This document shows, one piece after another, positions 18,074 to 26,171 of a stretch of DNA of 64,000 bases. The notes beneath the pieces were generated by a model, which was given only the letters and a program-made list of their open reading frames with translations, was not told where the DNA came from and searched no databases. Made by a program: the position numbers and the translations under genes. This DNA comes from Pseudarthrobacter oxydans (GTDB taxonomy: Bacteria > Actinomycetota > Actinomycetes > Actinomycetales > Micrococcaceae). Location: the NCBI RefSeq assembly GCF_013314975.1, contig NZ_JABTYH010000003.1:1-64000 (forward strand), written 5' to 3'. The number at the start of each line of letters is the position of its first letter. Positions within the stretch are counted from its first letter, which is position 1.

Positions 18074-19512
18074 GCCGGCCTCACAAAAATGATCTGGTCG
18101 ATGGTTGCTTCGCGGATGCTGCCGTCGGCGAGCTTCCACTGCAGCTGCTGCGGAACGTCGTCACGGATGCTGGCCCATTCGGATTCGCTGGCCAGTTGGT
18201 AGTAGGCCACGATTTCGGCGAGTCCCTGCTGCAGGGGATGGGCCTGGGTCACTTCAACGAGTGTGGCCTGCTCGGCGCCGGCCAGGACGGCATCCACATT
18301 CGCCTGCAGCCGCTCCTTGTCCACGTGGAACTGGCTGAACAGGGCACCGGCGTCCACCTCCGAATCATCGGCGGCCAGCACGGCGTCGTCCACCATCGTC
18401 TTCCGGCTTGGCTCGTACAGCGGCCGTTCGAAGGGCAGGGCGACATCCACCGACTGCGCGGCGATCTCCATGAAGACGCCCGACGGCGGCGCCTCCCGGG
18501 TGCCCAGCGCACGGGATTCGATGCTTCGCACCAGCCGCATGATGCGCTTGTTTTCGAGGAAGACTTTGTCATCCAGGAGCCGGCGCATCTGTTCGGAGAG
18601 TTGGCGGACGGTGCCCTGTGTCTGGTCGACGGCGGGCAGCCAGTCCTGGTGCAGCCTTGTCACGGCGTGCAGGTCCTCCACGCCGGAGAGCGCTTCGATT
18701 TCCGTGGCACGCTGCAGCAGGTCCTGCAGTTCGATGCGCAGCTGGGGCGACATCAGATAGTCCCAAAAACCCTGGAACGTGCGGCCCTGGAGGGAACTGC
18801 TGATGCCCTGCTGGTTCGCGAAGATGGTCTCCAAAAGTTCGCCCTGGGTCCCGTCCCAGGTGGCGATCTGTTCGCGCACCTGCCGGTCCAGCTTCCGGAA
18901 GTTCTGCTCCACCTCCCGGAAATCGGAGAGCAGATCTTTGGCGAGGGTGGTCAGCTGCTGGAAGTGGTCCAGTGCCTCAGGAGCGGTCATCACCCTGATG
19001 TTGCCGTCCCTGATCCGCTGCATCTCGGCATCGATGCCGTCCCGCTGGCGCTGCAGCTCGGCGAGCCGGACTTCGGGGTCGGTCTCCGACTGCTGCACCA
19101 GGGCCTTCAGGACCGCGAAGATGCTGGTAAGCCTGGACTGGGTGGCCACGAAGTCCCGCCCGCGAAGGTTCTCCACCCACCGGACCACGTCCTCGGCGGC
19201 GGGGGTGAGGTCGTAGTGCGGTTCGTCCTGGCCGGGAACGTAATACTTCCGCAGCCAGGCCTTTTCCGGCGCTGCCCAGTCGTCCAGGTACTCCCCGGCG
19301 GGCCGGGGGAACTTGTCCTCGCCGTAGACGTCCCGGAGGCCGAACAGGACGTCATCGAGGTGGTCGATGAGCTGCTGCCGGCCGATATCCCGCTGGTTGG
19401 GCCCGGTGAAGGCCTTCATGAAGAAGGACAAGGCCAGCGGCGCGTTCTGCGCCCGGAGCAGGGACCATCCGGCGTGGTTCTCACGCAGGCTGTTGATGGC
19501 GTAGAAATCCAA
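18070..19512 (-). CDS. jetA: Wadjet type I component JetA (DUF3375, MukF/kleisin-like)
   Basis: Predicted kleisin subunit of the Wadjet condensin. The 480-residue protein fits DUF3375. It has an N-terminal winged-helix region (WSLLRAQNAPLALSFFMKAF... LIDHLDDVLFGLRDVYGED), a coiled-coil middle (~150-260, LAELQRQRDGIDAEMQRIRDG) and a C-terminal EYxx-containing domain ending in IIFVRPA. It is the first gene of the operon. The start is a TTG with GAGGA five bases before it. An in-frame stop just upstream excludes a longer product. Only about 100 bases separate it from the upstream toxin gene, so the operon promoter must be short or shared. Confidence 0.93.
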   Translation of the reverse strand: MDFYAINSLRENHAGWSLLRAQNAPLALSFFMKAFTGPNQRDIGRQQLIDHLDDVLFGLRDVYGEDKFPRPAGEYLDDWAAPEKAWLRKYYVPGQDEPHYDLTPAAEDVVRWVENLRGRDFVATQSRLTSIFAVLKALVQQSETDPEVRLAELQRQRDGIDAEMQRIRDGNIRVMTAPEALDHFQQLTTLAKDLLSDFREVEQNFRKLDRQVREQIATWDGTQGELLETIFANQQGISSSLQGRTFQGFWDYLMSPQLRIELQDLLQRATEIEALSGVEDLHAVTRLHQDWLPAVDQTQGTVRQLSEQMRRLLDDKVFLENKRIMRLVRSIESRALGTREAPPSGVFMEIAAQSVDVALPFERPLYEPSRKTMVDDAVLAADDSEVDAGALFSQFHVDKERLQANVDAVLAGAEQATLVEVTQAHPLQQGLAEIVAYYQLASESEWASIRDDVPQQLQWKLADGSIREATIDQIIFVRPA

Positions 19513-19611
19513 GGCGTCCTCAGGGGGCTTCCGGCGGCCGAATGACTTATGTGCCCAAGCTACACGCAGCCGCCGACAATTGCGGAGGAGGAGGGGTGAG
19601 TCACGTCCTCG

Positions 19612-20013
19612 TTACGGCCCGGTCCGCATTCCCGGGGACAGGACGTTGATGCCGGCATCAACCGCTGCGGTGAGGAGTTCGACGTCGTACGAGACAAGAA
19701 CGTCAACCTGCAGACGGATAGCAGTGGCCAGGTGAATGGCATCCGCGCTGCGCAGCCTGCCCGGCAGAGCCGCTGCGTACATGAGGTCCGAACGTACAAG
19801 ATCGACCAGGTTGATGCCGCCGAGCGCTGCATTGACCAGTTCGCCGTGTATCGCACGGCGGCGCGCTGCGCAGTGGAGTTCTGTGTAGAGGAGCATGGAC
19901 GCAACCAGGCTGTGGGTCTGGGAAGCTGCTGACAGGTACGCCGCCAAGGTGGGCGATTCCTGCTCCTCCACCACGAGTTTGAGGACTGCCGATGTATCCG
20001 CGTAAATGATCAA
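19612..20013 (-). CDS. vapC: VapC-like PIN-domain toxin
   Basis: Predicted RNase toxin of a type II toxin-antitoxin pair. The 133-residue protein has the PIN-domain acidic residues: Asp in MIIYADTSAVLKL, Glu in LLYTELHCAARR, Asp in RSADAIHLATAI and Asp in VLVSYDVELL. It starts at a TTG that overlaps the antitoxin stop as TTGA, which is typical coupling for vapBC. It lies directly upstream of the Wadjet operon in the same direction, so the two may form a small defence island. Confidence 0.9.
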   Translation of the reverse strand: MIIYADTSAVLKLVVEEQESPTLAAYLSAASQTHSLVASMLLYTELHCAARRRAIHGELVNAALGGINLVDLVRSDLMYAAALPGRLRSADAIHLATAIRLQVDVLVSYDVELLTAAVDAGINVLSPGMRTGP

Positions 20014-20273
20014 CGGTCACCGCGAAGGTCGTCCAGAATCTCCTCCGTGCTGGATTCCAGAGTGACCCGGTGCAAGGCGGTGAAGTCGACGGGTCCAGTT
20101 GCGGGGCGTACCTGGCCTGCCAGCAGCAACCGTTCAAGGGGGGAAGCTGACGGCGGGATGAGTGTAGCGGCGATTTCGCCATTGTTGGTGACGTCGATTG
20201 TCTCCCCGTTCTTCACGCGTTCGAGGATCTTGCTGCTCTCGTTCCGCAGTTCACGGTGTGGAATTGTTGCCAT
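20010..20273 (-). CDS. vapB: VapB-like antitoxin (Phd/YefM N-terminal type)
   Basis: Predicted DNA-binding antitoxin partner of the adjacent PIN toxin. The 87-residue protein begins MATIPHRELRNESSKILERV followed by KNGETIDVTNNGEIAATL, a Phd/YefM-like DNA-binding and dimerisation fold. The C-terminal half (residues ~50-87) is expected to wrap the toxin. The ATG has a strong GGAGGT ribosome site six bases upstream. A longer frame upstream has none. The pair probably represses its own promoter in the 49-base gap before the hydrolase gene. Confidence 0.88.
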   Translation of the reverse strand: MATIPHRELRNESSKILERVKNGETIDVTNNGEIAATLIPPSASPLERLLLAGQVRPATGPVDFTALHRVTLESSTEEILDDLRGDR

Positions 20274-20322
20274 AGCGCACCTCCGTAGCAAGTGTAGCAA
20301 CCCAGGTGGCCCGGGGGAAGGT

Positions 20323-21090
20323 TCAGTCGCGTCCTTCCGCTTGCTCCCAGTGCCGCCGCAGCATCTCCGCCAGCCTGACGGGCTCCATCCGGTGGGGCGG
20401 GTCGAAGTGGTGGCGCTTGGCGAAGACTTCAAGATGGAAGTCCGGGAAGAAGACCCGCGCCAGCCGGCCGGCAATCTCGCCGTAGTCATCCGGGTTGCTC
20501 AGGCCGCCGAGGGCGCAGAACACGGGCGGGCGGAACGCCGCCAGGCGTTCCCGGTCCAGGTCGTAGCTCCGGAAGGTGCGCAGGAATGCCTTGATTCCGG
20601 CCGGCCGCCTGGCCATCCACGGCGGCGGGGGACCCGGCGGTGGCGGCGGAAGGACGACGTCGGGCTTGACTCCCAGCCTCATGAAGGCGGGTATGAGCTG
20701 CTCCGGAGGGAGGGCCTCCAGCTGTTCGTACTTTTTCCAGATCTCCGCGTGGGCGGGGCTCCAGTCCCAGGTCCCGGCCCAGGCGGGCTCCAGCAGGGCC
20801 AGGCTGAGCAGCCGCTCGGGGTGTTTCGCGGCGAAGGCCAGCGCCGCAGCCCCGCCGCCGGAATAGCCCACAAGGTGGAACGTTTCCCATCCCAGGGCAT
20901 CAGCCTCGCGCAGCACGCCGCTGACCTCTGTGTCCAGGCTCCAGCCGGGCGGAGGCTCGTCCTCCGTGTAAAGCTCCAGGTCCTTGGCCACCGCCTGGAC
21001 GTCCGGCCCCAGGGCTTCAATCAGAGCGCCGTACGCTTCCTGCGCGGGGAAAACGGCGCCCGGAAGCAGGATGGCCCGCATCGGTTCCAT
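20323..21090 (-). CDS. Alpha/beta hydrolase
   Basis: Predicted cytoplasmic alpha/beta-hydrolase of unknown substrate. It begins MEPMRAILLPGAVFPAQEAYG. The nucleophile elbow GYSGGGAAALAF has Ser in a GxSGG context. A candidate His sits in AKRHHFDPPHRMEP near the C-terminus. A PPPPPGPPPPW run lies in the cap region. There is no signal peptide. The ATG three codons later is an equally possible start, and neither has a strong ribosome site. It precedes the antitoxin gene on the same strand with a short gap, though it is not clearly functionally linked. Confidence 0.78.
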   Translation of the reverse strand: MEPMRAILLPGAVFPAQEAYGALIEALGPDVQAVAKDLELYTEDEPPPGWSLDTEVSGVLREADALGWETFHLVGYSGGGAAALAFAAKHPERLLSLALLEPAWAGTWDWSPAHAEIWKKYEQLEALPPEQLIPAFMRLGVKPDVVLPPPPPGPPPPWMARRPAGIKAFLRTFRSYDLDRERLAAFRPPVFCALGGLSNPDDYGEIAGRLARVFFPDFHLEVFAKRHHFDPPHRMEPVRLAEMLRRHWEQAEGRD

Positions 21091-21183
21091 GGCAGAACCA
21101 TACGCCTGGTGCCGCTGCTCCTGACAGGCCTGTGAAAGGGGACTGGGGTACCTCGGAGGCCGGTTGGTAAATGCTGCGCGCAA

Positions 21184-21346
21184 TCTCCTGTAGTGTTGAT
21201 CCTGTTGTTGTGTTTATGCAGTTGGTAGTTCAGGCAGTACGCGCGGTCGAAAGTCCGCGTTCTTCTGAAGTAGCGGTTTTGAACACCCCACACCGGAGGG
21301 CCCGAAAGTCGGGACTTTCCCTCCACCTTCACGAAGGACAAAAATA
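21184..21346 (+). promoter_or_regulatory. Long structured 5' leader of the cold-shock gene
   Basis: About 160 bases precede the csp ATG and contain no gene. Two hairpins are visible: GCGCGGTCGAAAGTCCGCG-type pairing, and a nested stem GGAGGG-CCCGA...TCGGG-...CCCTCC just before the ribosome site. Long structured leaders that open at low temperature are characteristic of cspA-type mRNAs; that role is inferred here. Confidence 0.5.
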
Positions 21347-21550
21347 ATGGCTACTGGTACCGTCAAATGGTTTAACGCTGAAAAGGGCTTCGGCTTCATT
21401 TCCCCCGATGACTCCTCACAGGACGTTTTCGCACACTACTCTGCGATCGCTTCCTCCGGCTTTCGCTCACTCGAAGAGAACCAGAAGGTCTCCTTCGAAA
21501 CCGAGCAGGGCCCCAAGGGTCCCCAGGCCGTAAACATCCAGTCCCTCTAA
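21347..21550 (+). CDS. Cold-shock protein, CspA family
   Basis: A 67-residue single-domain cold-shock protein that binds single-stranded RNA/DNA and acts as an RNA chaperone. Both RNP motifs are present: GFGFIS (RNP1, from KGFGFI) and DVFAHYSAI (RNP2), in the usual [16 protein letters not shown] context. Length is typical. An AAGGAC ribosome site precedes the ATG. It is monocistronic: a long leader lies upstream and a strong terminator downstream. Confidence 0.96.
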   Translation: MATGTVKWFNAEKGFGFISPDDSSQDVFAHYSAIASSGFRSLEENQKVSFETEQGPKGPQAVNIQSL

Positions 21551-21590
21551 TTCCTTAGAGAAACTGGGGCCTTAGGGTTTCAAAGTTTGA

Positions 21591-21627
21591 AAGCATGGCC
21601 GGTCACTGACCGGCCATGCTTTTGTTT
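21591..21627 (+). terminator. Intrinsic terminator after csp
   Basis: AAGCATGGCCGGTCA followed by its near-complement TGACCGGCCATGCTT and then TTGTTT. A stable hairpin with a T-run, 41 bases after the csp stop. Confidence 0.85.
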
Positions 21628-21948
21628 AACCCGCTTGTGCCAGGACAGCCCGCGATGCGGCGGCGCAGGTGCCGGGAGTGAACGTTTGTGCAGCCGCATG
21701 AACCGCCGGCCAGGCACGGGCTTTGGTCAGGCCCTCCGCGCACGGCCGCCCATTTAGCTACTGACCAGTAACAACGCCGGCTAAGCGGGCCAGGCGGTCC
21801 ACATCCCGCTGCTTTGCGGTCTCCTCACACAGCCGCGCACGTCCGTTCACTTCTCGCCGCTGCCGCACCCGGCGTGCCTAGCATGGAAACCGGGCCCACA
21901 GCCTGGCTTCCGGCCCTGCACCCGCTGACACAAAACAAAGAGGTTTCC
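21628..21948. other. Intergenic region before the lipase gene
   Basis: About 320 bases between the csp terminator and the lipase start. An open frame through its end (from 21814) has no ribosome site and looks non-coding. An AAAGAGG ribosome site sits 6 bases before the lipase ATG. No clear promoter hexamers, repeats or RNA genes were seen. Confidence 0.5.
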
Positions 21949-22797
21949 ATGTCGCTGCTCACCAGAACCCTGTCCCTTGCCGCCTCCGCTGTCCTGGCCT
22001 CATCCCTGGCCGTGGCGCCCGCCCAGGCGGCCGTCGTCGAAATTTCCCCTCCCGGCGCGAATGACTGGTCCTGCACGCCAACTGCCGAACACCCCTATCC
22101 GGTGGTCCTGGTGCCCGGCACGTTCGAGAGCATGGTGAAGAACTGGTCCACCCTCTCGCCCTACCTCAAGAGCCAGGGCTACTGCGTGTTTGCCCTGAAC
22201 TACGGCGAGACGAACGGCGTCTACGCCACGGCACCCGTCGCGGACTCCGCCCAGGAACTCGCCCCGTTCGTTGACGCGGTCCTGGCTTCCACCGGCGCCA
22301 GGAAGGTGAACCTGGTGGGCCACAGCCAGGGCGGCATGATGCCCCGCTACTACATGGGCTTCCTCGGTGGGGCCAAGAAGGTCAACCAGCTCATCGGCAT
22401 TGCCCCCTCCAACCACGGCACCGAGGGCGTGATCATCCCGCCGCCGGAGGTCCTGGAAGACCCGGACTTCACCGCGCTCGGGTGTGCCGCGTGTGCCGAC
22501 CAGCAGGCCGGCTCCCCGTTCATGCAGAAGCTCAATTCCATCGGTGACACCGTGGCCGGGCCGTCGTACACCGTGATCTCCACGGTCTATGACGAAGTGG
22601 TGATCCCGTACAACAGCCAGTTCCTCGCCGGCCCGGCGCGGCAGGTCACCAACATCACCATCCAGGACAAGTGCCCGTTGGACGTCTTCGAGCATGACCA
22701 GACACCCAACGACCCCGTGGTCCACCAGATCGTGGCCCACGCCCTGGGCAGGAGCTCAGGCCCGGCGGACCCGGCCTACCAGCCCCGCTGCGTGTAG
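21949..22797 (+). CDS. Secreted lipase/esterase (class 2 lipase, alpha/beta fold)
   Basis: Predicted extracellular triacylglycerol lipase or esterase. Residues 1-27 are a Sec signal (MSLLTRTLSL... ending APAQA-A). The HPYPVVLVPGTFE oxyanion segment is followed by the nucleophile motif VGHSQGGMMPRYY with Ser126. A VFEHDQTPNDPVVHQIV segment near the C-terminus supplies a likely catalytic His. Four cysteines in CTPTAE, GYCVF and CAACADQ suggest disulfides. It matches the actinobacterial secreted lipase group related to EstA/Lipase_2. AAAGAGG precedes the ATG. It is convergent with the oxidase gene, only nine bases away. Confidence 0.9.
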   Translation: MSLLTRTLSLAASAVLASSLAVAPAQAAVVEISPPGANDWSCTPTAEHPYPVVLVPGTFESMVKNWSTLSPYLKSQGYCVFALNYGETNGVYATAPVADSAQELAPFVDAVLASTGARKVNLVGHSQGGMMPRYYMGFLGGAKKVNQLIGIAPSNHGTEGVIIPPPEVLEDPDFTALGCAACADQQAGSPFMQKLNSIGDTVAGPSYTVISTVYDEVVIPYNSQFLAGPARQVTNITIQDKCPLDVFEHDQTPNDPVVHQIVAHALGRSSGPADPAYQPRCV

Positions 22798-22805
22798 CCT
22801 CTTCG

Positions 22806-24560
22806 CTACTCGTCCGGGCTCGGGCTGCGGACGTCCTTCTGGCCAATGTCGGCAGCGCCCAGTGCTGCCGCCGCCGGGCCGTGCGTGGTATCGTGCTCGC
22901 GGACCCGGAGCTCCGGGTGGTGCAGGTCCAGTGCCGGGCGCTCCGAGCGGATCCGCGGCAGCGACGTGAAGTTGTGCCGGGGCGGCGGGCAGGACGTGGC
23001 CCATTCCAGCGAGGCGCCGAAGCCCCAGGGATCATCCACGGTCACCTTCGTCCCGGTCCGCCAGGTGATGTAGACGTTCCAGAAGAACGGGAGCAGGGAA
23101 GCTCCCAGGAGGAAGGACGACATGGTGGAGAACTGGTTCATCCACGTGAAGTTGTCCTCCACCAGGTAGTCGGCGTACCGGCGGGGCATGCCCATGACGC
23201 CCAGCCAGTGCTGGATCAGGAAGGTGCCGTGGAAGCCCAGGAACAGCATCCAGAAATGGATCTTTCCAAGGCGCTCGTTGAGCATGGTGCCGGTGAACTT
23301 GGGCCACCAGAAGTAGAACCCGGCGAACATCGCGAACACCACGGTGCCGAAGACCACGTAGTGGAAGTGGGCCACCACGAAGTAGGTGTCGGAGACGTGG
23401 AAGTCCAGCGGCGGGGAGGCCAGAATGATGCCGGTGAGGCCGCCGAAGAGGAACGTGACCAGGAAGCCGATGCTCCACAGCATGGGCGTCTCGAAGGTCA
23501 GCGAGCCGCCCCACATGGTGCCGATCCAGTTGAAGAACTTCACGCCGGTGGGCACTGCGATCAGCATGGTCATGAACGCGAAGAACGGCAGCAGCACCGA
23601 GCCGGTCACGTACATGTGGTGCGCCCAGACGGTCATGGAGAGTGCGGCTATGGCAATGGTGGCGTAGACCAGGCCTTTGTAGCCGAAGATCGGCTTGCGG
23701 CTGAACACCGGGAAGATCTCGGAGACGATGCCGAAGAACGGCAGGGCGATGATGTACACCTCGGGGTGGCCGAAGAACCAGAACAGGTGCTGCCAGAGGA
23801 CTGCTCCGCCGTTCTCCGGATCGTAGATGTGGGCACCGAAGCGCCGGTCCGCACCAAGCGCGAACAGGGCGGCTGCCAGCGGCGGGAAGGCCATGATCAC
23901 CAGGATTGAGGTGACCAGGGTGTTCCAGGTGAAGATCGGCATCCGCCACATGGTCAGTCCCGGGGCGCGCATGCAGATGATGGTGGTGATGAAATTGACC
24001 GCACCCAGGATGGTCCCGAAGCCGGACAGCGCCAGGCCGAACACCCAGAGGTCACCGCCGATGCCCGGACTGAACGTGGTATCGGAGAGCGGAGCATAGG
24101 CAAACCAGCCGAAGGACGCGGCGCCCTGGGGCGTGATGAAGCCGGACATCGCAATCGTGGAGCCGAAGAGGAAGAACCAGAAGGCCAGCGCGTTGAGCCG
24201 CGGGAAGGCCACGTCCGGAGCGCCGATCTGCAGCGGCATGATGAAGTTGGCAAACCCGGCGAAAAGCGGGGTGGCGAACATGAGCAGCATCGCAATGCCG
24301 TGCATCGTGAACAGCTGGTTGTACTGCTCCTTGGTCTGCAGGATCTGCATGCCGGGCTCGAACAGCTCAGCGCGGATGAGCAGGGCCATCACCCCGGCCA
24401 GGCAGAAGAAGGCAAACGACGTGATCAGGTACATGTACCCGATGGTTTTGTGGTCGGTGGTGGTGATCCAGTTGACCACCATGCTGCCCTTGCTGCGCTT
24501 CGTGACAGCCGGCGCAGCGGTGGCAGCGAGCCCTTCAGTTGAATGTTCCGCAGTGGCCAT
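22806..24560 (-). CDS. ctaD: Cytochrome c oxidase subunit I, orphan copy
   Basis: Catalytic haem-copper subunit of the aa3-type terminal oxidase, embedded in the membrane by 12 helices. All metal ligands are visible: the haem a His in LFTMHGIAM, CuB His plus cross-linked Tyr in FFGHPEVYI, the His pair in [10 protein letters not shown], and haem a3/a His in [11 protein letters not shown]. Length (584 residues) is normal for actinobacteria. The ATG at MATAEHST follows GAGGTGGAAG. No ctaC, ctaE or qcr gene is nearby, so this is a solitary copy, possibly a second or alternative subunit I assembled with the main operon's partners. Confidence 0.95.
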   Translation of the reverse strand: MATAEHSTEGLAATAAPAVTKRSKGSMVVNWITTTDHKTIGYMYLITSFAFFCLAGVMALLIRAELFEPGMQILQTKEQYNQLFTMHGIAMLLMFATPLFAGFANFIMPLQIGAPDVAFPRLNALAFWFFLFGSTIAMSGFITPQGAASFGWFAYAPLSDTTFSPGIGGDLWVFGLALSGFGTILGAVNFITTIICMRAPGLTMWRMPIFTWNTLVTSILVIMAFPPLAAALFALGADRRFGAHIYDPENGGAVLWQHLFWFFGHPEVYIIALPFFGIVSEIFPVFSRKPIFGYKGLVYATIAIAALSMTVWAHHMYVTGSVLLPFFAFMTMLIAVPTGVKFFNWIGTMWGGSLTFETPMLWSIGFLVTFLFGGLTGIILASPPLDFHVSDTYFVVAHFHYVVFGTVVFAMFAGFYFWWPKFTGTMLNERLGKIHFWMLFLGFHGTFLIQHWLGVMGMPRRYADYLVEDNFTWMNQFSTMSSFLLGASLLPFFWNVYITWRTGTKVTVDDPWGFGASLEWATSCPPPRHNFTSLPRIRSERPALDLHHPELRVREHDTTHGPAAAALGAADIGQKDVRSPSPDE

Positions 24561-24658
24561 CTTCCACCTCACCGAATCTTCCGTATGGCGCGGCAGGTCC
24601 TTCATGGGCCCTACTTTGAAGGCTACTCAGGATCATGGCCTCCGGGAAGGGGGTTCGT

Positions 24659-25396
24659 TCAGCCGCCCAGGCCCATCGCTTCCCGCACCTCGTCCAGGAT
24701 GTGGTGCATCGCCGACTCCGCCACGGCAGTGTCGCCATTGGCCACAGCTGCCGCCACGTCCTCGTGCGCCTGAAGTGCCTCGTCCCGGGGCTTGAACGGC
24801 ATGAGCCCCTGCTGGGTCCGGCTGGTCAGCACTTCCGCCACCATGCCTTCCAGCGCCTGGAACATCTCGTTCCCGCAGCTTCGCAGGAGCAGCTGGTGGA
24901 ACTCGATGTCAGCGGCCAGGAACCCCTGGAGGTCGCCGGCTTCACCGAGCCGCCGCAGCTCAGCCCCGAGGGCAACGAGCTGGGCACGTTCCGCGGCACT
25001 GGCACGCCGGGCCGCACCGGCGGCGGCGATGGGTTCGACGGCGATGCGCAGCTCGGTGAGGCTGCTGTATTGGAGTTCGCGCCGGTCTGACGCCAGCCGC
25101 CAGCGCACCAGCTTCGGGTCAAAAACGTTCCAGAGCGACCGGTCCTGCACCACAATGCCCACGCGCCGCCGCGAGTAGACCAGGTTCATGGACTCCAGGA
25201 CCTTCATGGTGTCCCTGGCCACGGTCCGCGATATGCCGTATTCCTGCTGCAGCCCCTCAAGGGTGAGCCGGCTGCCGGGGGCCAGGTTGCCGGAAGCGAT
25301 GGCAACCCCTACCGCCTCCAGGACCCGCTCATGCATCGCGGGGGAGGCCCCGCCGTCGTGCGCTTCATCCGCGCCCTCATCTGTCGCCGTCGACAT
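24659..25396 (-). CDS. gntR: GntR/FadR-family repressor of the gluconate genes
   Basis: Predicted transcription factor sensing gluconate or a phosphorylated derivative. The 245-residue protein has a GntR winged-helix N-terminus (ERVLEAVGVAIASGNLAPGSRL... GISRTVARDTMKVLES). Its C-terminal FCD domain carries metal/ligand-type residues in LAADIEFHQLLLRSCGN and HILDEV. It is divergent from gntK-gntP. The intervening region holds three dyads at 22-bp spacing that match one another and probably form its operators. The ATG at MSTATDEGAD was chosen; a longer upstream frame would run across these operators. Its product probably also represses itself. Confidence 0.88.
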   Translation of the reverse strand: MSTATDEGADEAHDGGASPAMHERVLEAVGVAIASGNLAPGSRLTLEGLQQEYGISRTVARDTMKVLESMNLVYSRRRVGIVVQDRSLWNVFDPKLVRWRLASDRRELQYSSLTELRIAVEPIAAAGAARRASAAERAQLVALGAELRRLGEAGDLQGFLAADIEFHQLLLRSCGNEMFQALEGMVAEVLTSRTQQGLMPFKPRDEALQAHEDVAAAVANGDTAVAESAMHHILDEVREAMGLGG

Positions 25397-25449
25397 TTTG
25401 TCCGCCTCTCCTGCGCCGCAGCGCCCTCCAAGAATACCGGGAAAAAGAG

Positions 25450-25510
25450 CAAAGGTATGACCTGTAACACGAAAAGATAGTATCTTTTGGTCGAAAAGGT
25501 GATACCTTAT
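25450..25510. promoter_or_regulatory. Three GntR operator-like dyads spaced exactly 22 bp
   Basis: Dyads centred on 25458 (AAAGGTATGACCT), 25480 (AAAAGATAGTATCTTTT, a perfect 17-base palindrome) and 25502 (AAAAGGTGATACCTTAT) share the half-site AAAGRTR. Their centres are 22 bases apart, so they lie on one face of the helix. They sit between gntR and gntK. The central site resembles the GATAGTA core reported for corynebacterial gluconate repressors. Confidence 0.7.
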
Positions 25511-25583
25511 GGCGTAGCCCACTTTTTGAGGGCACGCAGCGAGCTTCTTCGAAAGCCAAAGACGTCTTCTCCGGAGGTATGAC

Positions 25584-26129
25584 ATGCAGTATCCCCCCAC
25601 GCACCTGGTGGTCATGGGCGTTGCCGGATCCGGCAAAACCACCCTTGCGGCGGCCCTTTCCTCGCGGCTGGGCTGGGCCTGCGCCGAGGCGGACGAGTTC
25701 CACCCCGAAGCCAACATCACCAAAATGACGCAGGGCATCCCGCTCCAGGACGAGGACCGCTGGCCCTGGCTGCAGGAAATCCGCACCTGGATGACCGCCC
25801 AGGCGAACGCCGGCTGCAGCACCGTCCTGACGTGTTCCGCCCTCAAGAAAAGCTACCGCCAGCTCCTGTCCGAAGCGGAGGGCCGCGTCGTCTTCCTCCA
25901 TCTCGACGGCGGCGCGGACCTGATCAGCCAGCGCATGCTGGGCAGGGAAGGCCACTTCATGCCGCCCACCCTGCTGCCCAGCCAGCTGGCCACCCTCGAG
26001 CCGCTCAGCCAGGAAGAGCTCGACGCTGGCAGCCTCCGCCTGGACATCTCCCAGTCGCCTGACCAGCTGGTCGCCGCCGTCGTGCAGGCGTTGCAGCTTC
26101 CCGCCGGCCAGGCGCCCTGCGCGCCCTGA
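25584..26129 (+). CDS. gntK: Gluconokinase
   Basis: Phosphorylates D-gluconate with ATP to 6-phosphogluconate, feeding the pentose phosphate pathway. The 181-residue protein has the Walker A motif GVAGSGKTT at 12-20. It also has the EADEFHPEANITKMTQGIPLQDEDRWPWL substrate region and TCSALKKSYRQLL, all characteristic of GntK. The FLHLDGGADLISQRMLGREGHFMPP segment matches the lid and binding loop. It is the first gene of the gntK-gntP operon. An operator cluster lies 75-135 bases upstream, so expression is probably induced by gluconate. Confidence 0.96.
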   Translation: MQYPPTHLVVMGVAGSGKTTLAAALSSRLGWACAEADEFHPEANITKMTQGIPLQDEDRWPWLQEIRTWMTAQANAGCSTVLTCSALKKSYRQLLSEAEGRVVFLHLDGGADLISQRMLGREGHFMPPTLLPSQLATLEPLSQEELDAGSLRLDISQSPDQLVAAVVQALQLPAGQAPCAP

Positions 26130-26171
26130 CACCCCCTAGAACCCCAACAAATACTGTTTCAAAGGAGAACC

